In this document: piece by piece, positions 1-10,350 of the stretch
Layout of the letters: each line of letters begins with the position of its first letter
Position numbering within the stretch: the stretch's first letter is position 1
Source: Nemertoderma westbladi
Lineage: Eukaryota > Xenacoelomorpha > Nemertodermatida > Nemertodermatidae
Length of the DNA: 64,000 nt
NCBI GenBank assembly: GCA_032718475.1
Contig: JAUCBJ010000021.1
Coordinates: 41,460-105,459 of the forward strand
Direction of reading: 5' to 3'
The notes under the pieces: generated by a model
Database searches by the model: none
The model's input: only the letters and a program-made list of their open reading frames with translations
What the model was told of the DNA's origin: nothing
Program-made: the position numbers and the translations under genes

Positions 1-189
1 TCGGTAAACTTATTTTTCTGCCGATATTAATCCCAGGTCTCACCATAGGTTGCAAGTTTGGTATGTCTCTTGAGCGCAAAGTAACACCTGTATTTACATT
101 AGCGTAGGTACTACCCACATCTGTAATACATGAGGTTTCACCGTGCTTATGGTCGCTCAAGTGTGTCAAAATTGGTAGTTTGTCAATAC

Positions 190-467
190 AAGGCCGCTCC
201 AATAGGGAAACTGCGGCTTTTCTATTTGTCAATATGTTACTAGTGTCTGGTAGAACATTTTGTGACATGTCTGGTGAAATGTTTCGCGGAACATCCGGCG
301 AAATATCTAATGACGTGTCTAGCAAAACGTCTGGTTGACTCTGGTAACGTATCTGGTTGTTTGTCAATAGAAGGCCGCTCCAATAGAGAAACTGCGGCTT
401 TACTATTTGTCAGTATGTTACTAGTGTCTGGTAGAACATTTTGTGATATGTCTGGCAAAATGTCTGG
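190..467 (-). repeat. 181-bp offset direct duplication at the end of pol
   Basis: About 100 bp starting at 190 (aaggccgctccaatag) recurs starting at 371 with few differences; the period is 181 bp, which is not a multiple of 3. Because of the one-base offset, a CTA (TAG on the minus strand) that is out of frame in the 371 copy (421-423) is in frame in the 190 copy (240-242), and there it ends the Pol ORF. Confidence 0.8.
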
Positions 468-3400
468 TTGGCTGTCTAGTAACGTGTCTGTTTGACCGTC
501 TGGCGATATGTCTGGTGTAGAAAGGCTCGCAAGTCTTCCTCTCTTGACCTTTGAAGTTATATCTTTCCATTTCGCCTTCGGTTTTTTCTTGAGTTTAGCC
601 GCCGTCCTTTTCTTTGCCTTCCCCTTTTTTGGTTTCTTGATTTCGGCGTCCTTAGGGATGGTGTTAGACTTGTTGTCGTATAACGGTGGCCAATCTTGCG
701 TCGATTTCTGCAAGAATTGGGGTCCGTGTTGCCAAAATTCTTTGTTCTCCGGTTTACAGAATTCCTCAGGCATCATTCCTCGCGACGCAATATCGGCTGG
801 GTTTTGTGGTCCGGGACAATGTCGCCAATCTTCTTTTATTGAACGGTCTAGAATCTCTGCGCGACGGTTAGCTACGAATGTCTTGAATTCAAGTGTGTCG
901 TTGTTTATGTAAAATAAAACCAACGTCGCGTTAGTCCAATAAAATATCTGTAAACTTGACTGTAGTTCTGTCTGTATAAGGTTCACGATGGTGGTTGACA
1001 GGGTTGCGGCTTGTAGCTCAGCTCGTGGTGTCGTCATATACTTAGTAGGCATTGTTTTTGCCTTAGAAGTAATGAGCGAAACATCGAATTCTTCTGAGTC
1101 TACTTGTCTGCGCAAGTACGCTACCACACCAAAACCGTTGTCACTGGCGTCAGAAAAACAATGTAATTCCAAGTTGTCAGGAAACGTTGTTTGTAATGGA
1201 AAGTAGACTCTGGGTATGGAATAATCCTCTAGCGAAGATAATTCTGCCTCCCAGGTCTTCCATAAGTCCACTTGGTCTGATGAGATCGGCTCGTCCCATG
1301 TCAGTCCATCTTTCCAAATACTGCGCATATAAATGCGGGCTTGCAGTATTATTGGACTGATGAATCCTAATGGATCGAACAATCGGCTCAATTTTGACAA
1401 GCATGATCTCTTTGTCAGTGTGTTTTCTTGACTGTCCAGTCTTACCTTCACTCGAAAGTTGTCCGTGTTTGGGTCCCAAAAGAGCCCCAACACCTTGGTC
1501 GTCGGTAGTGGTTCGAACTCTAGGTCTATGTCACCACCTCCACGCTCAGTCGTTCCGAATGAGTCTACTAATTCGGCACTGTTTGAGGCGAATTTGGTGA
1601 GGTTAAAACCTCCGCCCGCTAAGCAGTCCCGTAATTGATGTGCTACTGTTGTAGCACGTTCTACTGTGTCGCAACTCTGTAAACCGTCGTCGACGTAAAA
1701 GTCACGTTCCACAATCCTAATTATCTCTGGGTCATACAAATGTTTCTGATCCCTAGCGGCTTGCTTTAGGGCATACATCGTACAGTTTGGGCTGTCCCTG
1801 GCACCGAAAACGCGAACTTGCATTTGGTAAGTCGCCGGTGGTAGACTTAAGTCTCCTTCCGGATACCAGAGGAACCTCAAACTGTCTCTGTCTTGCTCTA
1901 ACGCTCTCACTTGGTGAAACATAGCTTCAACGTCGCAAGTAAAAGCTACTTGACGCTGACGGAAGCGCATAATCACCCCCATAAGATAATTATTCATGTT
2001 TGGTCCATCCATCAACTTGCTATTGAGGGACATTCCCTCAAACAGAGCAGCACAGTCATTGACTACACGTACTTTGTCTGGTTTGTCGGGGTGTCTCACA
2101 AAGTGATGTGGCAAATAGTATGTCTGGTTAGTCACTATCTCTGGGTTAGTCATTCGGATAGCGTATCCCTTGGTCAAATACGTCTCCATCTGAGTGTTGT
2201 ACTGCAGATGGGCTTTCTCGTCCTTTAATAGACGTTGTCGTATTGAGTGTAGACGTCTTAAAGCTAGTGGGTAGTTATTTATGAGTTTAGGACTTTGGCT
2301 ACGCCATAACATCCCTACCTCATAATGTCCGTCTTTCGTCTGGCGGATAGTATCTTCCATGATCTTCAAAGATTGTTTCTCTTGTTCCGACATACATGGT
2401 TCGTAGCTACCAGGTTCAGCTGTATCTTGTTCTAACCACCTGATAGTCTTCTCCGTTAATTCTTTGTCCAATACAGCTTGTTCCACTTGATGATTTCTCA
2501 ACTCGTCATCATCGATATCGACGGGCATTGTTGAGGTTGTTGGGGTAGGTAGACTCGCAAGCCTTCCGGCGTTATCATCTGTCTTCGATGGAATCTCTAG
2601 CTGACTCGTCTTCTCCCCAAGTTCTAAACTCACCTGGTGGATTAGCTGCTCCTTGTGACTTATCATACTAGTTACACGTCTGTCATGTTTTGTATGTAAG
2701 GTAGTATGGTCCACGTCGTGTGAAAAGGAATGAATTGAATTTGTAGTTAATAAACTACATGTACTTTGTACATCGTCTTCCTCGTCACTTATGTCCAGTG
2801 TGCGCACAGGCGCTCGAGTATACCACCCTATCGGCGTCCTACAGGCGTATGCGTTTCCCGCTACGACTGCCGATGGTCTGGTTTCCCACACTTGATGTAG
2901 GTTGAATTGGTCTGTCCCGATCAGCATTGCTACCGATCTATAATTGACAGGACATTCAGGTACACCAAGGTGTCTGAAATACTTACGGTCCTCCAAGGAT
3001 TGCTCTGGGACAGGACCTAGTAGGTTACTAAAGTCTTTGGTGGCCGCAAAAGTCAAATCCTTGAAGGGTAACAAAGACCTCTCCTTTTCGCTGTGTTGCG
3101 ATTTTGGAAGAAGAGTGTCTAAGTCCAACTTAACTCGTGTCACTGGTATTGCACGTTGTCCGTGCATACTACTTACGGTGTAACTGACGCGCTTACCTTG
3201 TCTGAGATCCGTTACTACATCAGCTATCTGTTCATCCACGTAGCTGTGAGATGAGGCTGAATCCAAGATAGCGTAGATTCTCTTGCTCCCCTTTATGCCA
3301 GTAATCTTAATCGGAATTACACTGAATCCCTTTAATTGGTCAGTCGTCAGAAGCGCGATCGATGGTTGTTCGTCTCCATCAGAATATACGTCGTCGTCTT

Positions 3401-4091
3401 CTGACTCTTCGTCCGACGATCCGGATTGTTCTGAGAAGCAATCCTTGATATGTGTCACAAAGGTTGGAGTCGTTTTCGATTCTCGATTTTTGTAGGCCGC
3501 ATTACATTTCGCTGCTGCTTCCGGGTATTCCCTGGCGAAGCGTTTTGTCGGCGTGTGGCTGTCTGTATGGAGCAGACCGTCGTGGTTGCGTCCACAGGAT
3601 GGACAAGTGTCGGTATTTGGGCAATCCTTGCGAACGTGTCCGTGTCGCGTACACCGCCAACAAGAGTCCAATGGCCGTATCTGCAGCCGTCGTTCTTCCG
3701 AGTTTAACTCGCGAAACTGTCGACAACCTCTCAACTTGTGACCGATATACCGCTTGCCTAGATGCTCGCAGTATTGGCAGCCGCTGAAGTTGGTACTGAG
3801 TTGCTGTCTCGTCTGTTTTGTCCCAATGGGCGCAGATACCCTACTACCGTCCGAGAATTGTCGTGATTCCGTCGGTGTGGCGTAAGTGGCCGTCTTAGTG
3901 GATGTTGTCTGGGGTTTTTGTCGGTTTGAGGATGGCAAGGTGATTCCTTCTGCCACGATGTGCTGGTCAGTGTAGTTGGATCGAGTTTCTACCACTGCCT
4001 CCCTGGATATCAAAAGGTACACATCCTCCAGTTTTAAGAATCCACCCCGCTCTTCTCGCTGGTATTCGATCTTCCTCCACTCCCGACGAAG
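240..4091 (-). CDS. pol: BEL/Pao Pol: zinc knuckle, protease, RT, RNase H
   Basis: Polyprotein that processes Gag-Pol and copies the element RNA. Counting from the GTG at 4022, there are Cys/His knuckles at about residues 82-152 (CWRC...CPSCG), an aspartic protease with ILDSASS at 252-258, an RT with VNDC at 654, FTCDVEAMF at 694-702 and YVDDG at 776-780, and an RNase H with FSDAS at 956-960 and an Asp-to-Asn change in the WTNAT motif near 1031 (usually W-[ST]-D-S/A-T). The tail after about residue 1160 is a degenerate PD/LP-rich repeat, not an integrase. The frame is continuous with gag across a single TGA at 4092-4094, and the region after that TGA has no early ATG, so Pol is either made by stop-codon readthrough or is inactivated by a nonsense mutation. 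It ends at a TAG created by the 181-bp duplication. Confidence 0.88.
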   Translation of the reverse strand, partial: LRREWRKIEYQREERGGFLKLEDVYLLISREAVVETRSNYTDQHIVAEGITLPSSNRQKPQTTSTKTATYATPTESRQFSDGSRVSAPIGTKQTRQQLSTNFSGCQYCEHLGKRYIGHKLRGCRQFRELNSEERRLQIRPLDSCWRCTRHGHVRKDCPNTDTCPSCGRNHDGLLHTDSHTPTKRFAREYPEAAAKCNAAYKNRESKTTPTFVTHIKDCFSEQSGSSDEESEDDDVYSDGDEQPSIALLTTDQLKGFSVIPIKITGIKGSKRIYAILDSASSHSYVDEQIADVVTDLRQGKRVSYTVSSMHGQRAIPVTRVKLDLDTLLPKSQHSEKERSLLPFKDLTFAATKDFSNLLGPVPEQSLEDRKYFRHLGVPECPVNYRSVAMLIGTDQFNLHQVWETRPSAVVAGNAYACRTPIGWYTRAPVRTLDISDEEDDVQSTCSLLTTNSIHSFSHDVDHTTLHTKHDRRVTSMISHKEQLIHQVSLELGEKTSQLEIPSKTDDNAGRLASLPTPTTSTMPVDIDDDELRNHQVEQAVLDKELTEKTIRWLEQDTAEPGSYEPCMSEQEKQSLKIMEDTIRQTKDGHYEVGMLWRSQSPKLINNYPLALRRLHSIRQRLLKDEKAHLQYNTQMETYLTKGYAIRMTNPEIVTNQTYYLPHHFVRHPDKPDKVRVVNDCAALFEGMSLNSKLMDGPNMNNYLMGVIMRFRQRQVAFTCDVEAMFHQVRALEQDRDSLRFLWYPEGDLSLPPATYQMQVRVFGARDSPNCTMYALKQAARDQKHLYDPEIIRIVERDFYVDDGLQSCDTVERATTVAHQLRDCLAGGGFNLTKFASNSAELVDSFGTTERGGGDIDLEFEPLPTTKVLGLFWDPNTDNFRVKVRLDSQENTLTKRSCLSKLSRLFDPLGFISPIILQARIYMRSIWKDGLTWDEPISSDQVDLWKTWEAELSSLEDYSIPRVYFPLQTTFPDNLELHCFSDASDNGFGVVAYLRRQVDSEEFDVSLITSKAKTMPTKYMTTPRAELQAATLSTTIVNLIQTELQSSLQIFYWTNATLVLFYINNDTLEFKTFVANRRAEILDRSIKEDWRHCPGPQNPADIASRGMMPEEFCKPENKEFWQHGPQFLQKSTQDWPPLYDNKSNTIPKDAEIKKPKKGKAKKRTAAKLKKKPKAKWKDITSKVKRGRLASLSTPDISPDGQTDTLLDSQPDILPDISQNVLPDTSNILTNSKAAVSLLERPSIDKQPDTLPESTRRFARHVIRYFAGCSAKHFTRHVTKCSTRH

Positions 4092-7025
4092 TCAATGGTG
4101 GAGTCGTCCTATGATCTTTAATAGGACTGTAGGGGTATTCCCGTAGTCAAGTTGTCCAATGGATCTCAAAGTAGTGATAGCGTTCTTTATCTCGTCAGCC
4201 AGTTTCAATAAGTCTACGGGTTTAGTAATAGCCCCTCCCTTACAGAGTTCCTCTATCACTGACCTGGCCATGCTGACTGTACCTCCGTAGATCGAAGTTA
4301 AACGATCGTACGCTAGTTCGAAAGCGTCCGGTACACCAACGAAGGTCTCCGCCAAACGTTTAGGTTCTCCTGACAACGTTTGAAGCAGGTAATTAAACTT
4401 CTCCCGTGATGTAAAGGCGCACACGGCGATCTGAGATTCGATATAGTCTACGAAAGTATGCCAGTGTTTTGAGCTACCGGAAAACTTCGGTGGTTGTTGT
4501 ACCGGCAATCCCTGTCTGGCTGCGAATTTCGCTATCTCCTCAGCAACGTTCAGAGTTTCGCGTCCTTGGTTGGTAATCTGGTTGATATCCCTTCTTGGCG
4601 CTTTTCCCTGATACGAAGTATGTTTTGAAGGTACCGGTCTTTGTGGTTCCTTCGGGTGTCTATTGTGTTCGAATTCAGTGTTCCTCGAACTATCGGTTTG
4701 AACTTCCTCCAGACGTTCCTCAATCTGAGCCAACTTGTTAACAACTGGTCGCAGGATGTCGGCGAACTGTTGTGTACTGATTGCGTCCGTTGGTTGTAAC
4801 GTCTTCTGTGTTGGTGTATTTTGTGGAGGATTGTCTACAAAGGAGTTGTCTGAACGCTCGCGTTTATATTCATCGGCCGCCCCTGTTCTAAATACCTCGC
4901 GTTTCGGGTAATCCGATTCGCTCGAAGTACTACTATCATCTGGATATGGTGGTCGACGTGTTCGCGTCCGTTGCGTCGTACGAATTCTAACGTTTCGTTT
5001 CGGAACATCGTCCACTGATCTCCGTTGTTCGGTAGGCTCACAAGTCTTCCTCGAAGTCGTAGATTGCGATGTAAACTGGTTGAACGGTCGCGTATCCACT
5101 GGTCTCCGTTGTTCGGTAGGCTCACAAGTCTTCCTCGAAGTCGTAGATTGCGATGTAAACTGAACCGGTGGTCGGACGACAGCGTTTGAATCCAAAGGCT
5201 TTGTAGGCCTAAACGTCATTGGGTACGTGTAGTGCATAACGAGTTTTGGTGTCGAAGGTGGACTCACCTGTTTAGTCGTCAGTAGTGCAGGTCTGGTCAA
5301 CAAACTACTACGATCTGTAATCGGTGGGTTACTTACCTTGACTTTTAGAATAGGCGACGACGTTGCTCTTGGCGGTGTAAACTTGTCCGGAATAACAAAC
5401 CTGTGTTCCGTCGCACCACGGATAGGAGAAATGTTACTACTACCCGCAATCGAAACAGGTTCCTTAGTCGTAACTGGTGCAAACATAGGAGTTACTTGAG
5501 GGAATCTTTGACATAAGTCTTTAACTAATTGTCGTTCCCGTCCAGGTGCTCCTATCGAACCTTCCTTCATTCGTTCCTGGATTTGGCGGTGCCTTACCTC
5601 CATCTGGTCTAAATCATGTCCATCTCGAGATCTCATCGATCGATCGCGGGCTTGTAGATCCAGGTCTTCCTTGGCGTTGGCTAATTCTCTCGCCTTCTTC
5701 TCGAGTTCGAAACGAAGTTTAACTTCTTTCTCGCGTTGTTCCGTTTGTTGTTGTTGCGCCTCGAACTCCGCTTGTCGTATAGCTGATTGAGCCTTTATTT
5801 GCCGTTTTTTCATTTCGGTTCTCGCTTCTGAAGCTAACCTTTGTCGCTCTAACTCGGACGCTGCCGCTGCCGCTGCCGCTGCTGCTTGTCGCTCTAACTC
5901 GGCCGCTGCCGCTTGTCGCTCTAACTCGGCCGCTGCCGCTTGTCGCTCTAACTCGGCCGCTGCCGCTTGTCGCTCTAACTCGGCCGCTGCCGTTCGTTGC
6001 GCTAACTCGGCCACTGCTGCTTGTTGTGCAATGTCCAACTCTAACCTTTCCATTTCGGCTACTTCCAACTCAGCTTGTTCTTGCAGATGAGAGATTCTCG
6101 CAACATTCGCAACGCGTAGTTTCTCTTCTTCTGCTGCTACTTGTGCCATTAAGAATTGAGTTTGTTCCTCCCACTCTTGTTGTTGTCTGTAGATCTGCTG
6201 TTGTCGAGCAATTTCTGACGTAGCCATACTCACCTCGCCAATTTCGCTGCGAATACTCACCAGTGATTGATCTAGTGTTCCCGGTACCGGTTCGATTTGT
6301 GCGAGTGAAGTTTCCCTCGTAGCCTCCGGCACGGTTTCCCAATCTCCGACGTCCTCGCCGCACATACGTAAGTGATCCGTCAGGTGTTTCAATTGTCCAT
6401 CCAGCCTATACAGTTCCTGTTCTTCCTCGGGCTGCAATAATTCGTCCGAAACTGACTCACCTAACAACTGGTCCGCTTGTTCCTGTTGTATCTGCCTAAT
6501 CGTCGACTTAAACTGAATCAGTTTCTCTCTAGCGATCATTAGTTTCTCGAGGATTCTAAGTTGAGTATCCATGTCCTGTCTCTGTCTAGCTAGATCTTGT
6601 AGACCAATTAGGTTATCTACGGACTTATATACTTTACTCTGTACTCTAACCTGGAGGGTGTAGAACTCGAATCGAGACATCGGAGCGGTCAACTCGTCTA
6701 ATATGCGTTGGCCTTCTCCAATACTCCTGGTTATATGCGCCATGTATCCTCCGACGCTTCTAACCACACTTTCTGTGCTTCCTGCTGAACTTACCATCTC
6801 CGTTTCCCTGTATCTAGGTTGCGGGACCGTTAGGAAATCCTCAGTCCTGCCGTCGCCTCGTACTACGGCATCCGGTACTCCCGTTGGATGTACTGGTGAC
6901 GCGCACGGTGTAGGTTCGGTAGGCTCACGAGTCTTCCCCTGTGGTTCTTCCGCTTCTGACTTATCTCCGTCACATGAGTCATAGTCGGTTTGTGTATTTT
7001 TCGTATAGTCTTGTTTGTCACTCAT
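4092..7025 (-). CDS. gag: BEL/Pao Gag-like protein with coiled coil
   Basis: 977-residue ORF starting at a true ATG (7025). The N-terminal third is acidic and then helical. A central Ala/Glu/Gln/Arg-rich stretch (AAAELERQ repeats, about residues 330-400) is predicted coiled coil. A Ser/Thr/Pro-rich linker holds two copies of a 28-residue repeat. The C-terminal 150 residues resemble the DUF1759 Gag domain of BEL/Pao elements (PPKFSGSSKHWHTFVDYIES). That domain is cut by the TGA at 4092: sequence beyond the stop (LRREWRKIEYQ) looks like its natural continuation. Role: assembly of the virus-like particle. Confidence is high for family, lower for whether the stop is functional. Confidence 0.85.
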   Translation of the reverse strand: MSDKQDYTKNTQTDYDSCDGDKSEAEEPQGKTREPTEPTPCASPVHPTGVPDAVVRGDGRTEDFLTVPQPRYRETEMVSSAGSTESVVRSVGGYMAHITRSIGEGQRILDELTAPMSRFEFYTLQVRVQSKVYKSVDNLIGLQDLARQRQDMDTQLRILEKLMIAREKLIQFKSTIRQIQQEQADQLLGESVSDELLQPEEEQELYRLDGQLKHLTDHLRMCGEDVGDWETVPEATRETSLAQIEPVPGTLDQSLVSIRSEIGEVSMATSEIARQQQIYRQQQEWEEQTQFLMAQVAAEEEKLRVANVARISHLQEQAELEVAEMERLELDIAQQAAVAELAQRTAAAELERQAAAAELERQAAAAELERQAAAAELERQAAAAAAAAASELERQRLASEARTEMKKRQIKAQSAIRQAEFEAQQQQTEQREKEVKLRFELEKKARELANAKEDLDLQARDRSMRSRDGHDLDQMEVRHRQIQERMKEGSIGAPGRERQLVKDLCQRFPQVTPMFAPVTTKEPVSIAGSSNISPIRGATEHRFVIPDKFTPPRATSSPILKVKVSNPPITDRSSLLTRPALLTTKQVSPPSTPKLVMHYTYPMTFRPTKPLDSNAVVRPPVQFTSQSTTSRKTCEPTEQRRPVDTRPFNQFTSQSTTSRKTCEPTEQRRSVDDVPKRNVRIRTTQRTRTRRPPYPDDSSTSSESDYPKREVFRTGAADEYKRERSDNSFVDNPPQNTPTQKTLQPTDAISTQQFADILRPVVNKLAQIEERLEEVQTDSSRNTEFEHNRHPKEPQRPVPSKHTSYQGKAPRRDINQITNQGRETLNVAEEIAKFAARQGLPVQQPPKFSGSSKHWHTFVDYIESQIAVCAFTSREKFNYLLQTLSGEPKRLAETFVGVPDAFELAYDRLTSIYGGTVSMARSVIEELCKGGAITKPVDLLKLADEIKNAITTLRSIGQLDYGNTPTVLLKIIGRLHH
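5011..5161 (-). repeat. 84-bp direct repeat within gag
   Basis: Blocks starting tccactg at 5011 and 5095 are nearly identical over about 65 bp; the 84-bp period equals 28 codons, so the Ser/Thr-rich linker of Gag is duplicated in frame. Confidence 0.85.
5870..6000 (-). repeat. 27-bp in-frame repeat (ELERQAAAA) in gag
   Basis: About five copies of a 27-bp unit (cttgtcgctctaactcggcc...) encode the nine-residue unit LERQAAAAE and extend the coiled coil. The unit keeps frame, so copy number could vary without breaking gag. Confidence 0.85.
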
Positions 7026-7106
7026 TTCGGTAGTTGTAAGTCAAGTAAAGTGAGTGTCAAGGTATCAAATTTACCGTATTTTATCTAAACGGTACTAATT
7101 ACAGTC

Positions 7107-7243
7107 ATATAAAATTAGCCTACCGGCCGATTTTATAGCAGATGGATAAAATTAGCCTAGACGGCCAATTTTACAGCAAATAAATGTCACGGAATAAGTA
7201 TATAATAAAATTAGCCTAGCGGCCAATTTTATAACAAATAAAT
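7107..7243. repeat. Three copies of a partly palindromic leader motif
   Basis: The word ataaaattagcctaN(1-2)cggcc(a/g)atttta occurs three times (about 7109, 7146, 7205) in the 5' leader upstream of gag. Each copy is partly self-complementary (AAAATT...AATTTT around GGCC). It may be a leader RNA structure or a duplicated LTR piece; function unknown. Confidence 0.7.
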
Positions 7244-9152
7244 CGGATAACGATATGCGTTATCAAAAGGTAAATTAAATACAATAATACGGACTAATTC
7301 AGCAATGAACAAAGAAATCATACGGAATGCATAAATACTTGAGACAGTGGAACCCACAATAATTTTAACTAATACGGTAATGCCTAACTTATTTATGCAA
7401 CTTTTCGAACTCACCCACTCCAATAATTCTCCAGAAAAACAGATTCCCAGATACAAACCGGACGTGAACCTTTCCGTTTTCAGCGTTGCGGACGAAGCGC
7501 GATTTTCCCAACCAAAGTTGTTGAGTTATCTATCTCCCAAACTTGCTAAACACGGTCTTGCTCCCGTTACAGTCTAGAAATGAGTTCTGAATCCTGAAAA
7601 ACAAAAGAGTTAGGTTTTACTTTTACGAAAAATTTTGTACCGGTACAATATGGTATTTAAACCCTTTTAAACACCGGTATTCAATTCCAAAATATTTTAC
7701 ACGCGGTTCAAATCAAATTTTATTTCAAAAAATTAGCACTTAGCTAATCAAATATAAATTTTTACCTCAAAATACAAAATTTTCAAATAACTTTAGTCCT
7801 ACCGAACCGTAGTTCAGTAAAACACATTCCTACTATTCGAAGAGACAGTAACAATACCTGCAATATCCTACTGTAAAGTTTGTGAATCAAATCATAAATC
7901 CGACCTTCTCACCAAAACAGTAAACTCTAAGTAAGCGAATATATTGCAGTATCGATCTCTTATAACCGGTGAGGCAGAAAACAGTCTACGAGCAGACAAA
8001 CTTCGATAAAACAAAATCCCGCGCAGCGAATCCTAAAATCAGGCTGACTCACTGACGGACTAAGGGGCTCGTATACCTTGCCGCGGTGTGATTTATATGG
8101 TTGGGCGAAAGGGACGCTAGCTAGGTACAGAGGCAGAGATTTGGAGATGTCTAACTAGCGGGCAAAGCACAGTAAGGACAAAGTTAATTTTATATATTTT
8201 GAGGTGTAAATAATTTCTAACGCGCGCGTGTGTTAATTCTAAACAGTCAAAAGCAGTTTTGCTCCTTCACATATATAATTACTGGGTACGGTGTGCATTT
8301 TACAAATATTCTAATTTTGTAACTTGTAGGTCCAATACTCACGAATGATAAGGTTCCTTCCCCTCTTGCGTATTTCCAGGACTCAAATTCAGGCATAAGG
8401 TTAATGCTACGCCCAGAATTCGGCAATTTTAATTTACCAGGTCCCTAATACTAAGAAGAAATGTGTTAGTTTACTACTGTAGGCGTACAGTTACAAATAG
8501 CTATCCTGGCTCTTATCTAGAATTTTAATCACCTAGGTAGGCTGGGTAACTTCCTATCAAGACGTTGGCGGGGACACGGTAGATGTTAGTATATCCCTAA
8601 TAGCCTCAATTTATTTTGCGCCTAGTTGTAAACTGCCCTACCGCCTGAACGGTACAATCCTAATTCAGGTGAAACACAGCAACCCTCCTAGCCTACAAGT
8701 TCTAGTGCAATGGACACCGTTGTACTACAAATAGTCGCAGACGCACCTGCACTTAGCAAGAGTTAGGCGTACAGTTTGCTGCACCCTACCAATGTGTATG
8801 CTTCGTACCGGTGTGCCTACGTCCTATCTGCGTACTAGTATCTGCCTGCTCTCTCTCTCCCCCCGTAGGAATGTGAAGGTCTACTGTGGTTTTTTCCTGA
8901 ATCAAGACAGTACGGTCCCTAAGATGTAATTTTAGGCTCACAGCGTGTCACTACTTCTACCCTTTTATCTTTGGTCTTACGCTTAGGTAGCAAGGCGTCG
9001 AACGCTGTCTAACCTTTCAGGCGATGGGCGAATAACTAAGGTGGTATTGCGGGTTGTCTCCTGTCTACATTCCCTTGATGTTCCCGTTCATCGCTGCGGC
9101 CCGATCTCTAGCCGGCCATCCTGTTCCTAAGAGTGTTCACCGTAGTGAATCA
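7244..9152 (-). other. Leader/5' LTR region of element 1, no gene
   Basis: About 1.9 kb without a convincing ORF; the short ORFs near 7229-7577 look random. It lies upstream of gag in the element and probably holds the 5' untranslated leader and 5' LTR. I could not fix LTR ends or a primer-binding site without the partner LTR. A small palindrome (ttcaccgtagtgaa) lies near 9137-9150. Confidence 0.4.
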
Positions 9153-9535
9153 TGGTGAAAAGAAAAGCAGGTAGCGGTATTTCTGAATTTATTGCAGATA
9201 ATAATACAAAATGTAATCTGAAAACTAATGACAGAATAAACAAATATCAGATAACTCAGAAGAGATAGAACATTGATAGATAGGATTGATAACTAATGAA
9301 CAAATCGCACCTTTATATACCAAATTTGTGCCGCAATCAATCGAGAAAATTCTCGATTGTTCTATAGGTTCTAACAGGTTTTTAAAGATAACTATTGGTC
9401 CAGCTAATATATAACTTGCACGACATTGGTTACAATCAAATAACTACAGTCTCATTGGTTAATCTAGGTACAAACAAATGCAATTTAATTTGTAGCGGTC
9501 AATTTAAATGAGTTGAAATTCTGCACAAAAAATAA

Positions 9536-9612
9536 TTCGCACTTACTAGGATTCGAACTCAATACCTACTACACATATAATTTCCAACGCTCTACCGACT
9601 GAGCTACTGAAC
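9536..9612 (-). mobile_element. tRNA-derived SINE head
   Basis: On the minus strand an A-box-like TAGCTCAGTCGG and a B-box-like AGTTCGAATCC are separated by a tRNA-like distance, and the D-stem (GCTC/GAGC) pairs. The T-arm does not pair well, so this is a decayed tRNA-like SINE head rather than a functional tRNA gene. Confidence 0.55.
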
Positions 9613-10350
9613 CACTTGACTAATAGGCGTACAATAGATATAGTAAATACAAATGAGGACTCAATGCAATCTTTTACAAAGTTAATTCGAATAAAATAAA
9701 ATTTTGAAAATCCACGGCATTTAGGGAATATAATTCTATACTGTATTACTGATTTACTGGTCAGTTCATTAATCACAGAGTTGCAGACCGGTTATAGTTT
9801 TTGACCGTTATCTAGTATCAATTACATATTTGCTGTTATTCTGTATTGCGATACGGATGACGGATTGCGGATGACGAGACATTAGACGGATCCCATTTCT
9901 CAAGTACCTGATCAAGCACTGACGAAAATGTGGGAGCCCGACAGGAGGGGACGGAGAACAAAACAAACATCGGTTGAGTATAGGAGAACGGGGGGAAGTA
10001 TGGAGAGGAGGTGTTGACATGCGTAGAAGTGAGAGGAGTGCAATTCAAGCGTGGGGAGCGAGCAGTGAGAGAGGAAGAGTCCCAAGGGACCAGAGAGAGA
10101 ATAAGGGACAACAGGGTCCGTGAGAGAGTTTTTGAGTAGAGTTAAAGAAAATTGTGTGGAGAGAGAGCACAATTGTCTCAAACAGAGACACCAGATACCT
10201 TGGTGCAACATAGCTCACGATTGCACCAAGGAGGGCTAGTAATAACCCACCCAGGGGGGGTGGTCAGGAAAGCCGACCCCGAGAAAAGAACTCCACCCCA
10301 CACCCAATACTAGATTGGGTTCCAGCGGAATTGAAGCGCACTTAAGAGAG

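Larger units (their letters stand above)
1..9152 (-). mobile_element. BEL/Pao LTR retrotransposon, partial (element 1)
   Basis: Minus-strand element with a Gag ORF (4092-7025) and a Pol ORF (240-4091) in the same frame. Protease, reverse transcriptase and RNase H are present and of BEL/Pao type (DUF1758-like aspartic protease, YVDD box). No integrase is seen; the element runs off the left edge, so integrase and 3' LTR may lie outside. The 5' end is uncertain: I place it near 9152 only because coding and leader-like sequence ends there, and no matching LTR pair can be shown. Confidence 0.8.

Noticed and set aside
9536-9612. tRNA gene on the minus strand
   Set aside because: D-arm pairs, but T-arm and acceptor stems do not; better read as SINE.
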